Positions 7,901 through 15,394 of a DNA stretch of 49,573 bases are shown piece after piece; within the stretch, counting starts at the first letter, position 1, and each line of letters opens with the position of its first letter. The translations under genes and the position numbers were made by a program. The DNA is from JAKORR01 sp964608495. Its GTDB lineage: Bacteria; Armatimonadota; Zipacnadia; Zipacnadales; FEN-943. Below the pieces are notes generated by a model. That model saw only the letters and a list, made by a program, of their open reading frames with translations, searched no databases and was not told the DNA's origin. The stretch is from NCBI GenBank assembly GCA_964608495.1, contig CAZSOQ010000003.1:1-49573 (forward strand). Direction: 5' to 3'.

Positions 7901-9680
7901 GCTGTGGTCGAAGGCGGTGGGCTGCCGCATCAGGCCGCTGATCGTGGGCGATACGCTTTACGCCGAGCCCTGGGCTTTCGACCTGCAGACCGGCGAGCAG
8001 AAGATGCGCACCCACCCGCTGACGGGCAGGCAGACCGTGTGGGAGATGGAGCGGCCGGGGCACCACTGCGGGTGCATCTCGGGATCGCCGAAGGGCCTCT
8101 ACTTCCGGTCCTACTACTACGGCTACTACGACCTGGTCGCGGACCAGGGCACGGAGCACTTCTCGGGCGTCAGGCCGGGGTGCTGGATCAATATGATACC
8201 GGCGAACGGGCTGCTGGTCGTGCCGGAGGCCAGCTCGGGGTGCGTGTGCCTGGTGTCCATCCACTGCACGACGGTGCTCAAGCCGAGCAGGCGGCACAAG
8301 GCCTGGGGGCTGTACGCGTCGCGCGGTGAGATGATGCCCATCAAGAACCTGAGCCTGAACCTGGGTGCGCCCGGGGACAGGACGGACAGCGGCGGGAAGC
8401 TGTGGCTGAGCTACCCGCGCCCGGGCGGGCGGATGCGGCTGAACCTCGATCTCGCGGCCACGATCCTGCCGGGCTGCGGGTACTACGGCGAGCCGGCGGA
8501 GCGCTACGAGGTGGCCGGGAGCAAGGACGGCTGGCTCTATGCATCGGGCTGCGCGGGGCTGGCGAAGTGCTCGCTGCCGCTGGCGGGCGAGGGCGATGGG
8601 CCTGCCGAGTACACAGTGAGGCTTGGGTTCGCGGCCCCCGAGGGGGACCGGCCCGGGCAGCGGGTCTTCGACATCAAGCTGCAGGGGAAGGTCGTGGCTC
8701 AGGAAGTTGACGTGGTGAAGGAGGCCGGGGGCGGCAAGAGGGTCGTGGTGAAGGAGTTCAAGGGTGTACGAGTGGACAGGGACCTGCAGTTGGAGCTCGT
8801 GCCCAAGGCCCAGAAGGCCGACAAGACGACGGCACCGCTGATCAACACCTTGGAGGTGGCCAGAGAGCGCGTGCTGAGCGTCGGGATGTTGGTGCCGTCC
8901 CTGCTGCTGAGCGACCTGGAGAACCAGAAGACCGGAGAGATCGCGCTGGCCAACCGCACCGACAAGGCCTTCGTGGGGACGCTGCGGGTTGCGGCGCCGG
9001 ACCTGTTCGCGGCCAGTGTCAGCGAGAGCAAGATCAACCTGCCGCCGGACGCGCGGATGACGGTCCAACTCACCGCCAAGATGGCACGCAGGGGCGAGCC
9101 GGGCAACTACAAGCTCGACGTGAGCCTGGTCCGACCGGATGGGGCGGTAGAGCTGCAGCGGCAGGTGGCGGTCGAGTACCTGGGCCCGCGGGAGCGGATG
9201 GTCGTCAAGCCGCTGCAGGACACGTGGGTGGGCGCCGGATCGCCGACCGCGGACAACAGCACCCAGCCGACGCTGCTGGTGGATGGTGGGGGAGACAGGA
9301 TGGGCGATCAGAGCCACAACATCGCGTACCTGCGGTTCCCCATCAACGTGCCGGGCAAGGTCGTGTCGGTGATCCTGCGGATACGCACGGCGGCTCCCGA
9401 GCACTCGCAGAGCGGCGACTCGGGGCGGATCCACCTGACCGAGAAGCCCTGGGAGGCCGGGAAGATCACCTACGCGGAGCGGCCCAAGCCGGGCAAGCAG
9501 GTGGGGACGCTGGGGAACGTGGGGCGCGACGTGTGGATCGAACGGCCGCTGGATGTGGACCTGACGGGCATGAAGGAGCTCAGCCTGGTGCTGGAGCCGA
9601 CTAGCTGCGACGGGGCGACGTACCTGTCCAGCAAGGGGAAGGACGGTCCGGAGCTGGTGATCGAGTACACACCGGGGTAG
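4938..9680 (+). CDS. giant PQQ-like beta-propeller protein with inserted methyltransferase, malectin-like and DNRLRE-like domains
   Basis: 1580 residues from the ATG at 4938 (GGAGGT seven bases upstream). Order: one N-terminal membrane helix (about 24-46, PLLIAAVGVVIVVVVVSLCL), so a signal anchor; a first PQQ-like propeller (about 55-490) with repeats such as VYSLDAASGKVRW and VVALDKAEGKEVW and a charged coiled insert near 375-430; a class I SAM-methyltransferase fold (about 505-675) with CLVLGCGTGRLAYELA, YGVEADAAKVEAA and MLKPCGGVMLVG; a second propeller (about 690-1130, FDAYNGVMYW, LDARTGGKLWEV); a malectin-like domain (about 1200-1310); an Ig-like linker; and a C-terminal DNRLRE/CBM96-like module (about 1420-1580, DTWVGAGSPTADNS). 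Propeller proteins of this kind are usually exported. A methyltransferase fold in that setting is odd, because SAM is cytosolic. The biochemical role is unknown. Confidence 0.85.
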   Translation: MRVHCSRLSQSVVDYCRSSAKVSPLLIAAVGVVIVVVVVSLCLAQGVVGGAAGVDDWPTYMLDASRSGCTQSGVKPPLQEHWVFTPTAPPKPAWADPQSIPVEGVFELPKVKFDDAYHVAAADGAAYFGTSDNKVYSLDAASGKVRWTFFTDGPVRLSPMVYKDRVYFGADDGRVYCLKAADGSEVWRHQIPPTDERLLGSGKMVSVWPVRTGALVYDDTVYAGAGVFPGERVYLCALRADDGALVWKNDTLSDQGAGQNGFSPQGYLLANKDYVFAPSGRSLPACFNRATGQQVYQKNYSRFTYGPLGGSWALLANGQLFSGGMPIYGYEQQSGAIGFAWFPSAKQLVVSPDITYVLQPSGILALDRQAYPTASRERQNLANRRSALVQAKPKDLEDQLKKLQEQEQKNQADLDACEKWVYDKQGVEAVIVAGDLVIAGGAGDVVALDKAEGKEVWSAPVDGKARGLAVAGGRLLVSTDTGKVHCFAPGAPPAAPAGQQAKTEPFARDAMTPLFESAAETIVKETGIKKGYCLVLGCGTGRLAYELAKRTDLTIYGVEADAAKVEAARRALDAAGLYGSRICMDRFDPKAIGYSDYFANLVVSEEAVVSGKLTASAEEAYRMLKPCGGVMLVGQPAGAPSKLSEATLESWVKSADLEGCKITAEQGVWARLDRGMIEGAGQWTHQYGDAGNTASSTDTAVECPLSLLWYGEPGPDMVPSRHARNVAPLSIGGRVYLQGINRIMCFDAYNGVMYWEKEIQGAYRVGSSHEASNIACDDKSLFVATGPQCLRLDAQTGETLTTFEMPVVREDGKKANWAYLAVVDGVLYGSAATRGQYADVVFAYDTKTAKLLWQHKGNNVRNNTIAISDGRMFFADDRATADQRNAVLKELATKLKADQGLDDAAATKELAKRDVRVAVGLDARTGGKLWEVPLDLTDCGADLLIAMASEGVVAFSGAFGDGHYWNQFLGGEYANRRVTALSAKDGSLLWSKAVGCRIRPLIVGDTLYAEPWAFDLQTGEQKMRTHPLTGRQTVWEMERPGHHCGCISGSPKGLYFRSYYYGYYDLVADQGTEHFSGVRPGCWINMIPANGLLVVPEASSGCVCLVSIHCTTVLKPSRRHKAWGLYASRGEMMPIKNLSLNLGAPGDRTDSGGKLWLSYPRPGGRMRLNLDLAATILPGCGYYGEPAERYEVAGSKDGWLYASGCAGLAKCSLPLAGEGDGPAEYTVRLGFAAPEGDRPGQRVFDIKLQGKVVAQEVDVVKEAGGGKRVVVKEFKGVRVDRDLQLELVPKAQKADKTTAPLINTLEVARERVLSVGMLVPSLLLSDLENQKTGEIALANRTDKAFVGTLRVAAPDLFAASVSESKINLPPDARMTVQLTAKMARRGEPGNYKLDVSLVRPDGAVELQRQVAVEYLGPRERMVVKPLQDTWVGAGSPTADNSTQPTLLVDGGGDRMGDQSHNIAYLRFPINVPGKVVSVILRIRTAAPEHSQSGDSGRIHLTEKPWEAGKITYAERPKPGKQVGTLGNVGRDVWIERPLDVDLTGMKELSLVLEPTSCDGATYLSSKGKDGPELVIEYTPG

Positions 9681-9732
9681 TAGCGGGCGCCAGGCGGCCG
9701 CGCGACGACTTGCCCCCCGGTGGACGGGCGCT

Positions 9733-10617
9733 TCAGTCGAGCGGCGCCGTGATGGCGTCCCGGATGTGCTGGCTCGCGGTCGCAGGCAGGACCGACAGGT
9801 CGAGCTCGAGCCAGGCCGTGGGCGTCGGCCCCCTGAGCCAGCCGACCCGCGCGCTGGTCGCGACGCCCAGGAGCCTGCGGGAACGATCCGCGCAGAGCCC
9901 CGTGGCGTCCATCAGCGTCTGGACCATGCCGGTCTCGGCACGCTCGACCGCCCCGTCGAAGCTGTCACCCCATCCGACGATGAAGAACCTGTCACCCCGA
10001 AGGCCGTAGGGCGTGGGTAGGCCCAGGCCCGCGACGCGATGCACACGGAGCGTGGCCACGGCCGCCACCTCGAGGCCCTGGCCGCTGATCTCGCCGTCGC
10101 CCATGACGGCGTGGACGTCCCCCAGGCCCAGGCCCACCTCAGGGGCCCGCGCCAGGAAGCAGACGGTTGCCCCCGGGCCGATGATCGTGCAGTCCAGGTT
10201 CCCGCCGTGGTCACCCGCGCGGAGGGTGTCGAGAGGGCCGTCGGCGGGGGCAACCCCGATCGTGCCGACGTTGGGCGCCAGCGGCAGACCCAGGCCCGGA
10301 GCGTAGATGGCCAGCCCGGCGCACGGGTCCAGGGGAATCTCCGTGAGCGCGTCCCTCGTGCCCACGAAGCTGTTGCCGACGGGCTCGACGCTGAGCAGCT
10401 CCACCGCCACCGTCTCCCCCACCTCGACCCCCGTCACGGCCAGGGGCCCGGTGACAGGGTTGGGGCCGAGCTCGCGCTCGGGGACGGCCGCCGCGGGGAA
10501 GCCGCCGAAGCAGTCGCGCAGCTCCACGGCCACGGTCTCGCCCGGGTCCACGCGGTGAGGGAAGGCGATGTCCGGCGAGAGCACGTCGGATACCAGGTCG
10601 CAGGCCAGTCTGCGCAT
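9733..10617 (-). CDS. acetamidase/formamidase family protein
   Basis: 294 residues. The family hydrolyses short amides to ammonia and a carboxylate. Features seen: GGNLDCTIIGPGATV and LGLGDVHAVMGDGEISGQG, matching the conserved N-L-D and G-D-x-H-x-x-x-G-D-G-E blocks that hold the metal and the catalytic residues in FmdA/AmdA proteins. The length is close to the short bacterial branch of the family. ATG at 10617 is preferred over the in-frame GTG at 10623 because GAGGGG sits at proper spacing only for the ATG. It lies 61 bases downstream of a PHP phosphoesterase gene on the same strand. The true substrate cannot be told from sequence. Confidence 0.88.
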   Translation of the reverse strand: MRRLACDLVSDVLSPDIAFPHRVDPGETVAVELRDCFGGFPAAAVPERELGPNPVTGPLAVTGVEVGETVAVELLSVEPVGNSFVGTRDALTEIPLDPCAGLAIYAPGLGLPLAPNVGTIGVAPADGPLDTLRAGDHGGNLDCTIIGPGATVCFLARAPEVGLGLGDVHAVMGDGEISGQGLEVAAVATLRVHRVAGLGLPTPYGLRGDRFFIVGWGDSFDGAVERAETGMVQTLMDATGLCADRSRRLLGVATSARVGWLRGPTPTAWLELDLSVLPATASQHIRDAITAPLD

Positions 10618-10678
10618 GAGCACCCCTCGCGAGCCGCAGGAAGTGATATCGCCGACCGTCCCGCCGGATCGGCGGCGC

Positions 10679-11482
10679 CTAGACCAGGCGCTGACCGTGG
10701 GCCTGCTCCCAGCGCCGCCGGTCGTTGACGGTCTGCAGGTCCACGAGGTGGTCCCAGCCGAGGCCGGCGGCGGCCATCAGCCTCTCGCAGAAGCCCAGGT
10801 TGCCCACGGCGCCGCAGGAGTGGGCATCGCTGCCCACCACGAAGTTGACGCCCTCGTCGGCGAACAGGCGCAGGACGGGAACGATCTGCTCGACGTAGTC
10901 CTCGACCGACAGGTCCGGGTGCCACCAGAAGGCCTGGTTCATGATCTCGTAGGCGCAGCCGTGGGCCGCCATGGCTTCGGCGATGCGCCTGAGCATGTCG
11001 CGGGGGAGATCCTCGGGATTGGCGCAGGCCGGGAAGCGGCCCAGGTTGAGGGGATGGGCCACCGCGTCCACCACCGGGTTGGCGGCGGCGGCGCACATCG
11101 CGCTCTCGACGTTGTTGAGGAAGCCCTCGACGGTCGCGGGCGGATTGGCCCCGATCCCTTCGGACCGGCCGCCGAAGTCCGCGAGGACCCAGCGGAGCAG
11201 GCGGGCCTGGTCGCCGCCGATGCTCACTTTGCCCGCGGGATTCAGAATCACGGCCTCGGCTCCTGGGACGACGGTGATGAGGCTGGCGGCGTCAGCCTGG
11301 GCGATGGCGCGGACCCAGTCGGCCAGGGGCTCGTCACCCCAGAAGTGGTCGGTGATCGCCACACAGGCCAGGCCCACGGCCTCGGCGCCGCGGACGCACT
11401 CGATCAGCGAGTTGCGTCCGTCGGAGTTGGTGGTGTGGACGTGGGCGTCGTAGGGCAGCCGGCTAGAAGCCCGCGCGGACAT
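10679..11482 (-). CDS. PHP-domain metal-dependent phosphoesterase
   Basis: 267 residues. The four PHP motifs are visible: DAHVHTTNSDG near residue 12, AITDHFWGDE near 43, VPGAEAVI near 72, and GSDAHSCGAVG near 220, with AHPLNLGRFP between them. These supply the His and Asp ligands of a trinuclear metal site. Relatives include histidinol-phosphatase (HisK/HisJ) and small-molecule phosphodiesterases. No his gene is nearby, so a histidinol phosphatase call would be unsupported. The gene overlaps the preceding isomerase-like gene by 20 bases, indicating tight co-transcription, and precedes the acetamidase-like gene. The substrate is probably a phosphorylated sugar or nucleotide, by inference from context only. 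Confidence 0.88.
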   Translation of the reverse strand: MSARASSRLPYDAHVHTTNSDGRNSLIECVRGAEAVGLACVAITDHFWGDEPLADWVRAIAQADAASLITVVPGAEAVILNPAGKVSIGGDQARLLRWVLADFGGRSEGIGANPPATVEGFLNNVESAMCAAAANPVVDAVAHPLNLGRFPACANPEDLPRDMLRRIAEAMAAHGCAYEIMNQAFWWHPDLSVEDYVEQIVPVLRLFADEGVNFVVGSDAHSCGAVGNLGFCERLMAAAGLGWDHLVDLQTVNDRRRWEQAHGQRLV

Positions 11483-12260
11483 CGCGTATGGCCTCCCGGA
11501 GAAGGTCCCTGGTGGCCCGCAGCGCCTGCCTGGCGACCTGGACGGGGTCGTCGAAGGGGCCGAAGAGGTCCAGCGTGAGGACCCCGCGGAATCCGGCGCG
11601 CCACAGGTCCAGGACGACGCCTTTCAGGTCCATGTCGCCTTGGCCGGGCAACTGGTGGCGGTGTTCGCCAAGCGGCATGTCCTCGAAGTGAGTGTGGGCA
11701 ATAACGCCCTCGAGGGCGCGGATGGCCGCGCCGAGGTCGGGCTCGGTCAGGAAGGCGTGGCCGACGTCGAGGTTGACGGCCAGCGAGTGCGCCGGGCAGT
11801 CCGCCAGGAGCTTGAGGGCATCGGTGACATCCGCGACGAGCAGGCCCGGCTCGGGCTCCATGGCCACCACGACGCCGATCTCCTCGGCGGCGCGGGCCAC
11901 GTCGCACAGGTGGGCCGTCACCTCGGCCGCGTCGGCCTCGGGCGAGGGTGGCGGAGTGTTGAGGACTACGGTGTCAACGCCGAACCAGGGCGCGCCCCGC
12001 ACGGCGGCCGTCTGGCGGGCGGCTCGCCCCTGCCACTCCACGCGGTCGCCGTGGTAGCTGAGGGAGTGCAGGTCCAGGCCCCACCTCTGCGCAGCCTCCA
12101 GCACCTCCGCCGCCTTCCGGGGCGTGAGCCGCAGCGGGTCCAGATCCTCCCGCTCGAGGCACAGCTCGAGGGAATCGTAGCCCATCGGGCCCAGAGCTCT
12201 AAAGGTGTCGGCCAGGCTCAGCTTGCCGAAGCTCGCGGTACGGTATCCTACACGGTACAA
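11463..12260 (-). CDS. sugar phosphate isomerase/epimerase-like TIM barrel (AP_endonuc_2 fold)
   Basis: 265 residues of the xylose-isomerase-like TIM-barrel family. Expected metal-site strands are present: AMEPEPGLLV (Glu), VNLDVGHAFL (Asp and His), AHTHFEDM (His-x-His) and a C-terminal LTLDLFGPFDD where a Glu is more common. The start is a TTG at 12260 with AAGGAG nine bases upstream; no in-frame ATG or GTG fits the alignment as well. The 3' end overlaps the PHP phosphoesterase gene by 20 bases, so the two products may act in one sugar or inositol-type pathway. This is one of four such barrels in the window. The substrate is not predictable. Confidence 0.86.
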   Translation of the reverse strand: MYRVGYRTASFGKLSLADTFRALGPMGYDSLELCLEREDLDPLRLTPRKAAEVLEAAQRWGLDLHSLSYHGDRVEWQGRAARQTAAVRGAPWFGVDTVVLNTPPPSPEADAAEVTAHLCDVARAAEEIGVVVAMEPEPGLLVADVTDALKLLADCPAHSLAVNLDVGHAFLTEPDLGAAIRALEGVIAHTHFEDMPLGEHRHQLPGQGDMDLKGVVLDLWRAGFRGVLTLDLFGPFDDPVQVARQALRATRDLLREAIRDVRAGF

Positions 12261-12320
12261 GGGCGGATGCTCCTTCGGCAGGGCGTGTTACGACGCGGGC
12301 GGGTGGGGCGGCCGTGGCTG

Positions 12321-12992
12321 CTACCAGGCGCGGCGCTTCCAGCCGTGCTCCCCGACGCAGGGGACGAAGACACAGCCGATGGTCTTGGTCACCTCGAGCT
12401 CCCCGCCGCGTCGGATGCCGACGACACACTGCTGGACGCCCCGCCGCCCGACGGGCGCGACGATACGGCCGCCCTCCTTGAGCTGCGTCGTCAGCGGCGG
12501 GGGGATCTCGGGGCAGGCGGCGGCGACGATGATACGGTCATAGGGAGCCGCCTCCGCGTGGCCCAGAGTGCCGTCGCCGAGGATCACGCGGATGTTATCA
12601 TAACCGATCTCGCCGAGGACCATCCTGGCGCGGCGGGCCAGGGGCTCGATGATCTCGACGGCGTAGACTTCGGCGCTGAGCTCGCTGAGCAGGGCCGCCT
12701 GGTAGCCGGAGCCGGCACCCACCTCCAGGCAGACGTGATCGTCATGGACATCGAGCATCTCCAGCATAACAGCGACCATATAGGGCTGAGAGATGGTCTG
12801 GCCGTAGCCGATGGGCAGGGCGCGGTCGTTGTAGGCCGCCTGGATGAGCTCCTCGGGGACGAATCGGTGGCGCGGGACGCGGGCCATGGCCGTGAGTACC
12901 CTCTCGTCACAGATGCCGCGAGCGCGGAGCTGGTGCTCGACCATGTGCTGACGCTGGGCCTGGTAGACCTTGTCCGTGTCCTCGGTCCTCAC
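12321..12992 (-). CDS. pcm: protein-L-isoaspartate O-methyltransferase
   Basis: About 223 residues. The enzyme methylates L-isoaspartyl residues in damaged proteins using SAM and starts their repair. Diagnostic blocks are present: RHRFVPEE, YNDRALPIGYGQTISQPYMVA, and the SAM site LEVGAGSGYQAALLSEL, with VYAVEIIEPLA and the late motif QLKEGGRIVAPVG. The GTG at 12992 has an AGGGA-like site six bases upstream; an in-frame GTG at 13010 would add six residues but has no ribosome site. The divergent gene encodes a SpoIIE-type phosphatase. Pcm is often a stationary-phase or stress gene, but nothing in the sequence shows how it is controlled here. Confidence 0.93.
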   Translation of the reverse strand: MRTEDTDKVYQAQRQHMVEHQLRARGICDERVLTAMARVPRHRFVPEELIQAAYNDRALPIGYGQTISQPYMVAVMLEMLDVHDDHVCLEVGAGSGYQAALLSELSAEVYAVEIIEPLARRARMVLGEIGYDNIRVILGDGTLGHAEAAPYDRIIVAAACPEIPPPLTTQLKEGGRIVAPVGRRGVQQCVVGIRRGGELEVTKTIGCVFVPCVGEHGWKRRAW

Positions 12993-13157
12993 CGTAGATC
13001 CCTGCCTCACCCGGCGAGGTTGACAGGCGGCCTCAGCCCGGTCCGCTAATGTAGGCTCAAGCCCACGCCTCGGGGCCCGCCCGGGCCCTGCGCGCGGCCG
13101 GCCTCAGGGGCAAGAAGGGGTCCGAAGCACCCCTTAGCGACGCCGGGACCCCCGCAC

Positions 13158-13186
13158 TTGCGCGAAAGACCAGCCCGCCCCACAAT
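13158..13186 (+). promoter_or_regulatory. candidate promoter for the SpoIIE-type phosphatase gene
   Basis: TTGCGC (13158-13163) and CACAAT (13181-13186) with 17-base spacing lie about 50 bases upstream of the predicted TTG start. Another TTGACA at 13020-13025 has no good -10 at normal distance. Support is modest. Confidence 0.3.
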
Positions 13187-13235
13187 AGGTAGGCTGCTGC
13201 CGACAACGGCTCGGCGGCGGGAGGTGATTGCCCGC

Positions 13236-14540
13236 TTGTTCCGGTCACCGGTGCGCCACGCGGCTAACCACACCGCGCCCGACGAGTCGGACGTCGCCCT
13301 GGCGCTATTTCGCAGCGCCTTCGTTGTGGCCTTCTCGGTCACAGCCAGCGCGAGCGGCACCGGTCGAGAGGCGATGGTGGCCTGGACGGGAGTTGGGCTC
13401 GGCGTAGCGTATACGTTGGTAGTCTTCGCTGTGTGGTGGCGGCAACGCGCGCCCGTCGTATGTCAGCGTCCTGCCTCCCTGTTGGTGGACATTATACTGG
13501 TCAGCAGCATTATTGCCAGCTACGGTTACGCCGGGTCGGGCGTGAAGGACTGCTACTACGTCATCATCTTCGCCGCGGGCATGTGGTTCCGACTGGCCGG
13601 CGCGGTCATCGTGGGCGTCCTCGCCTGCGCGGCTTACGTCTTCGCTTACGGCTATGGGACCGGCCTGTCGCTCTCGCCGGCCTCGGCGGTGCGGGTGATC
13701 TACGAGAGCGGCGCGATCTTCATGCCGGCCGCGGGCTTCATCATGGGCGTGCTGTTCACCGCCTATGCGCGGGAGATGCACCGACTGGCCGAGATTGACC
13801 ACGAGATAGACCTGGCCCGCCGCCTGCAGGACGACCTGCTCCCCCCTTCCCCACCCGAGCTGCCGGGATGGGAGATCGCCGCGGCCATGAAGCGGGCCCG
13901 ACAGGTGGGCGGGGATCTCTACACCTTCCACACCTACCCCGACGGGTCGGTTTTGCTGGCGATGGCCGACATGGCGGGCAAGAGCGTGCACGGGCTCGTG
14001 CACCTGTCGCTGCTGCACTCCCACCTGAGGGCCGCGGTCGAGGTGACGGAGGACCTGGCGTCGCTGGCGCAGGAGCTGAACGTGCGAGCCTATCCCGAGC
14101 TCCAGCCCGACAGCTACGCCGCGGCCGTGCTGGTGAGGGTACCGCCGGACGGCGGGGAGATCAGTTATGTGAATTGTGGGCACCTGCCGCCGCTCGTGGT
14201 GACTGGCAGCGGCGAGGAACCGGTGCCCCTGAGCACCGGCGACCCCATCATCGGGGCTGAAAGGGACCACGTCTACCGCGAGGAGCGGGCGCTGGTCGAG
14301 CCGGGAGCGCTGCTGGTGTGCTATACCGACGGCCTGGTGGAGACGCGCAGCGCGACGGGACAGATGTACGGTGAGGAGCGGATGCGGCGTTTCGTCAGGG
14401 AGCACGCGCACCTGTCACCCGAGGAGATGTGTCGGGCGCTGCTCGCGCAGGTAGCGGAGTTCAGCGAGGCGTCGCCCCACGACGACCAGACAGTGGTGGT
14501 GCTACGACGTCGGCCAGTGGGGCAGGCGGCTCAGAGCTGA
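13236..14540 (+). CDS. membrane-bound SpoIIE-type PP2C serine phosphatase
   Basis: 434 residues from a TTG at 13236; the near-perfect GGAGGTGA lies eight bases upstream, which excludes the longer frame. The first 190 residues hold about five or six membrane helices (for example LLVDIILVSSIIASYGYAG, AVIVGVLACAAYVFAYGYG, FMPAAGFIMGVLFTAYA). A linker helix (HEIDLARRLQDDLLP) leads to the phosphatase domain: RQVGGDLYTFHTYPDG, ADMAGKSVHG, CGHLPPLVV, VCYTDGLVETR and SPHDDQTVVVLRR, carrying the aspartates of the Mn-binding PP2C site. Such proteins usually dephosphorylate an anti-anti-sigma (STAS) protein in a partner-switching pathway. No STAS protein, RsbW kinase or sigma factor is in the window, so the target is unknown. 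Confidence 0.9.
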   Translation: MFRSPVRHAANHTAPDESDVALALFRSAFVVAFSVTASASGTGREAMVAWTGVGLGVAYTLVVFAVWWRQRAPVVCQRPASLLVDIILVSSIIASYGYAGSGVKDCYYVIIFAAGMWFRLAGAVIVGVLACAAYVFAYGYGTGLSLSPASAVRVIYESGAIFMPAAGFIMGVLFTAYAREMHRLAEIDHEIDLARRLQDDLLPPSPPELPGWEIAAAMKRARQVGGDLYTFHTYPDGSVLLAMADMAGKSVHGLVHLSLLHSHLRAAVEVTEDLASLAQELNVRAYPELQPDSYAAAVLVRVPPDGGEISYVNCGHLPPLVVTGSGEEPVPLSTGDPIIGAERDHVYREERALVEPGALLVCYTDGLVETRSATGQMYGEERMRRFVREHAHLSPEEMCRALLAQVAEFSEASPHDDQTVVVLRRRPVGQAAQS

Positions 14541-14553
14541 GGGGCCGTGCGCG

Positions 14554-15171
14554 CTAGAAGCAGCGCAGGATGCCCACGACGCGGCCGAGCACCTGAACGT
14601 CGCGCGCGAAGATGGGCTGGAAGTCGGGGTTCGACGGGCGAAGCTCCACGTTCTCCTCGTGGCGGATGAACCGCTTCACGGTGGCTTCCTCCCCGAGGAG
14701 GGCCACGACGATGTCGCCGGAGTCGGCGGCGTCCAGGCGCTGGACGATGACCAGGTCACGGTCGCGGATGTCGTCGCCGATCATGCTGTCGCCGCGCACC
14801 TGAAGCAGGAACAACTCGCCGCTGGGCAGGAAGTCGTCGGGCAGAGGTAGGATCTCGTCCACGTTCTCCTCCGCCAGCACGGGCAGGCCCGCCGCAACGC
14901 GGCCGACCACCGGCACGAGTCGCGCTGGGCGCTGCTTGCCGTCGCCTGCCTCGCGCAGAGGGCGCATCGCGCGGGTGAGCAAGGGAGCCCGCTCGAGGTA
15001 GCCGGCATCCTCGAGAGCCCGCAGGTGGAAGTGGACGGTGGACGTGGACCGAAGCCCGACGGCCTTGCCGATCTCGCGCACGGTGGGAGGGAAGCCGCGG
15101 TCGGCTATCATGCGCTCGATGAAGCCCAGGATCTCTCGGCGCCGAGTCGTCAGCCTTCGCTGTTTCGCCAT
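14554..15171 (-). CDS. lexA: LexA repressor, SOS-response regulator
   Basis: 205 residues. The N-terminal winged helix reads RRREILGFIERMIADRGFPP and VGLRSTSTVHFHLRALEDAGYL, the usual LexA DNA-binding layout. The autoproteolysis site is Ala94-Gly95 in GRVAAGLPVL. The catalytic dyad is Ser129 (VRGDSM) and Lys166 (ATVKRF). Known biology: RecA bound to single-stranded DNA stimulates self-cleavage and de-represses repair genes. The start is ATG 15171 with GGGAGG about ten bases upstream; 17 extra in-frame residues upstream are not conserved in character. The 3' end lies 13 bases from the convergent phosphatase gene. I could not recognise a known SOS box upstream; LexA operators differ between phyla. 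Confidence 0.95.
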   Translation of the reverse strand: MAKQRRLTTRRREILGFIERMIADRGFPPTVREIGKAVGLRSTSTVHFHLRALEDAGYLERAPLLTRAMRPLREAGDGKQRPARLVPVVGRVAAGLPVLAEENVDEILPLPDDFLPSGELFLLQVRGDSMIGDDIRDRDLVIVQRLDAADSGDIVVALLGEEATVKRFIRHEENVELRPSNPDFQPIFARDVQVLGRVVGILRCF

Positions 15172-15212
15172 CGCTGTCGTGCCTCCCGGTGGACCTTGGG
15201 GCCTTGGCACGT

Positions 15213-15241
15213 AGGGTAGCACACGGCGGCAAGGAAGTCAA
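15213..15241 (-). promoter_or_regulatory. lexA promoter with extended -10
   Basis: On the minus strand TTGACT (plus 15236-15241) is followed after 17 bases by TACCCT (15213-15218), which is preceded by TGC, an extended -10. It lies 42-70 bases upstream of the lexA start. LexA autoregulation would place its operator here, but no obvious dyad was found. Confidence 0.5.
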
Positions 15242-15394
15242 ACGCCAGTTCGACTTGTCCCGCCGCGAGCCCCGGCAGGTGGTAGGCCGGACGGATTGGG
15301 TCTTCGCCTCGTGGAGAGATGCGCAGGGGGCCCGGCGGCCGACGGGTCGGCTCCGATCCGACGCACGGAGTACGGGCGCAGGGAGCGTCTGACA

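Noticed and set aside
7722..9434. A 570-codon minus-strand frame inside the PQQ-propeller gene
   Set aside because: Low-complexity Arg/His/Pro composition and no ribosome site; the plus-strand frame is continuous with propeller, malectin-like and DNRLRE-like signatures.
10679..11482. Histidinol-phosphatase (hisK)
   Set aside because: The PHP motifs fit the superfamily, but there is no his gene nearby and the context is sugar-type; only the superfamily call is supported.
11640..13049. A 469-codon plus-strand frame
   Set aside because: Antisense to the isomerase-like and pcm genes, both of which have clear family motifs.
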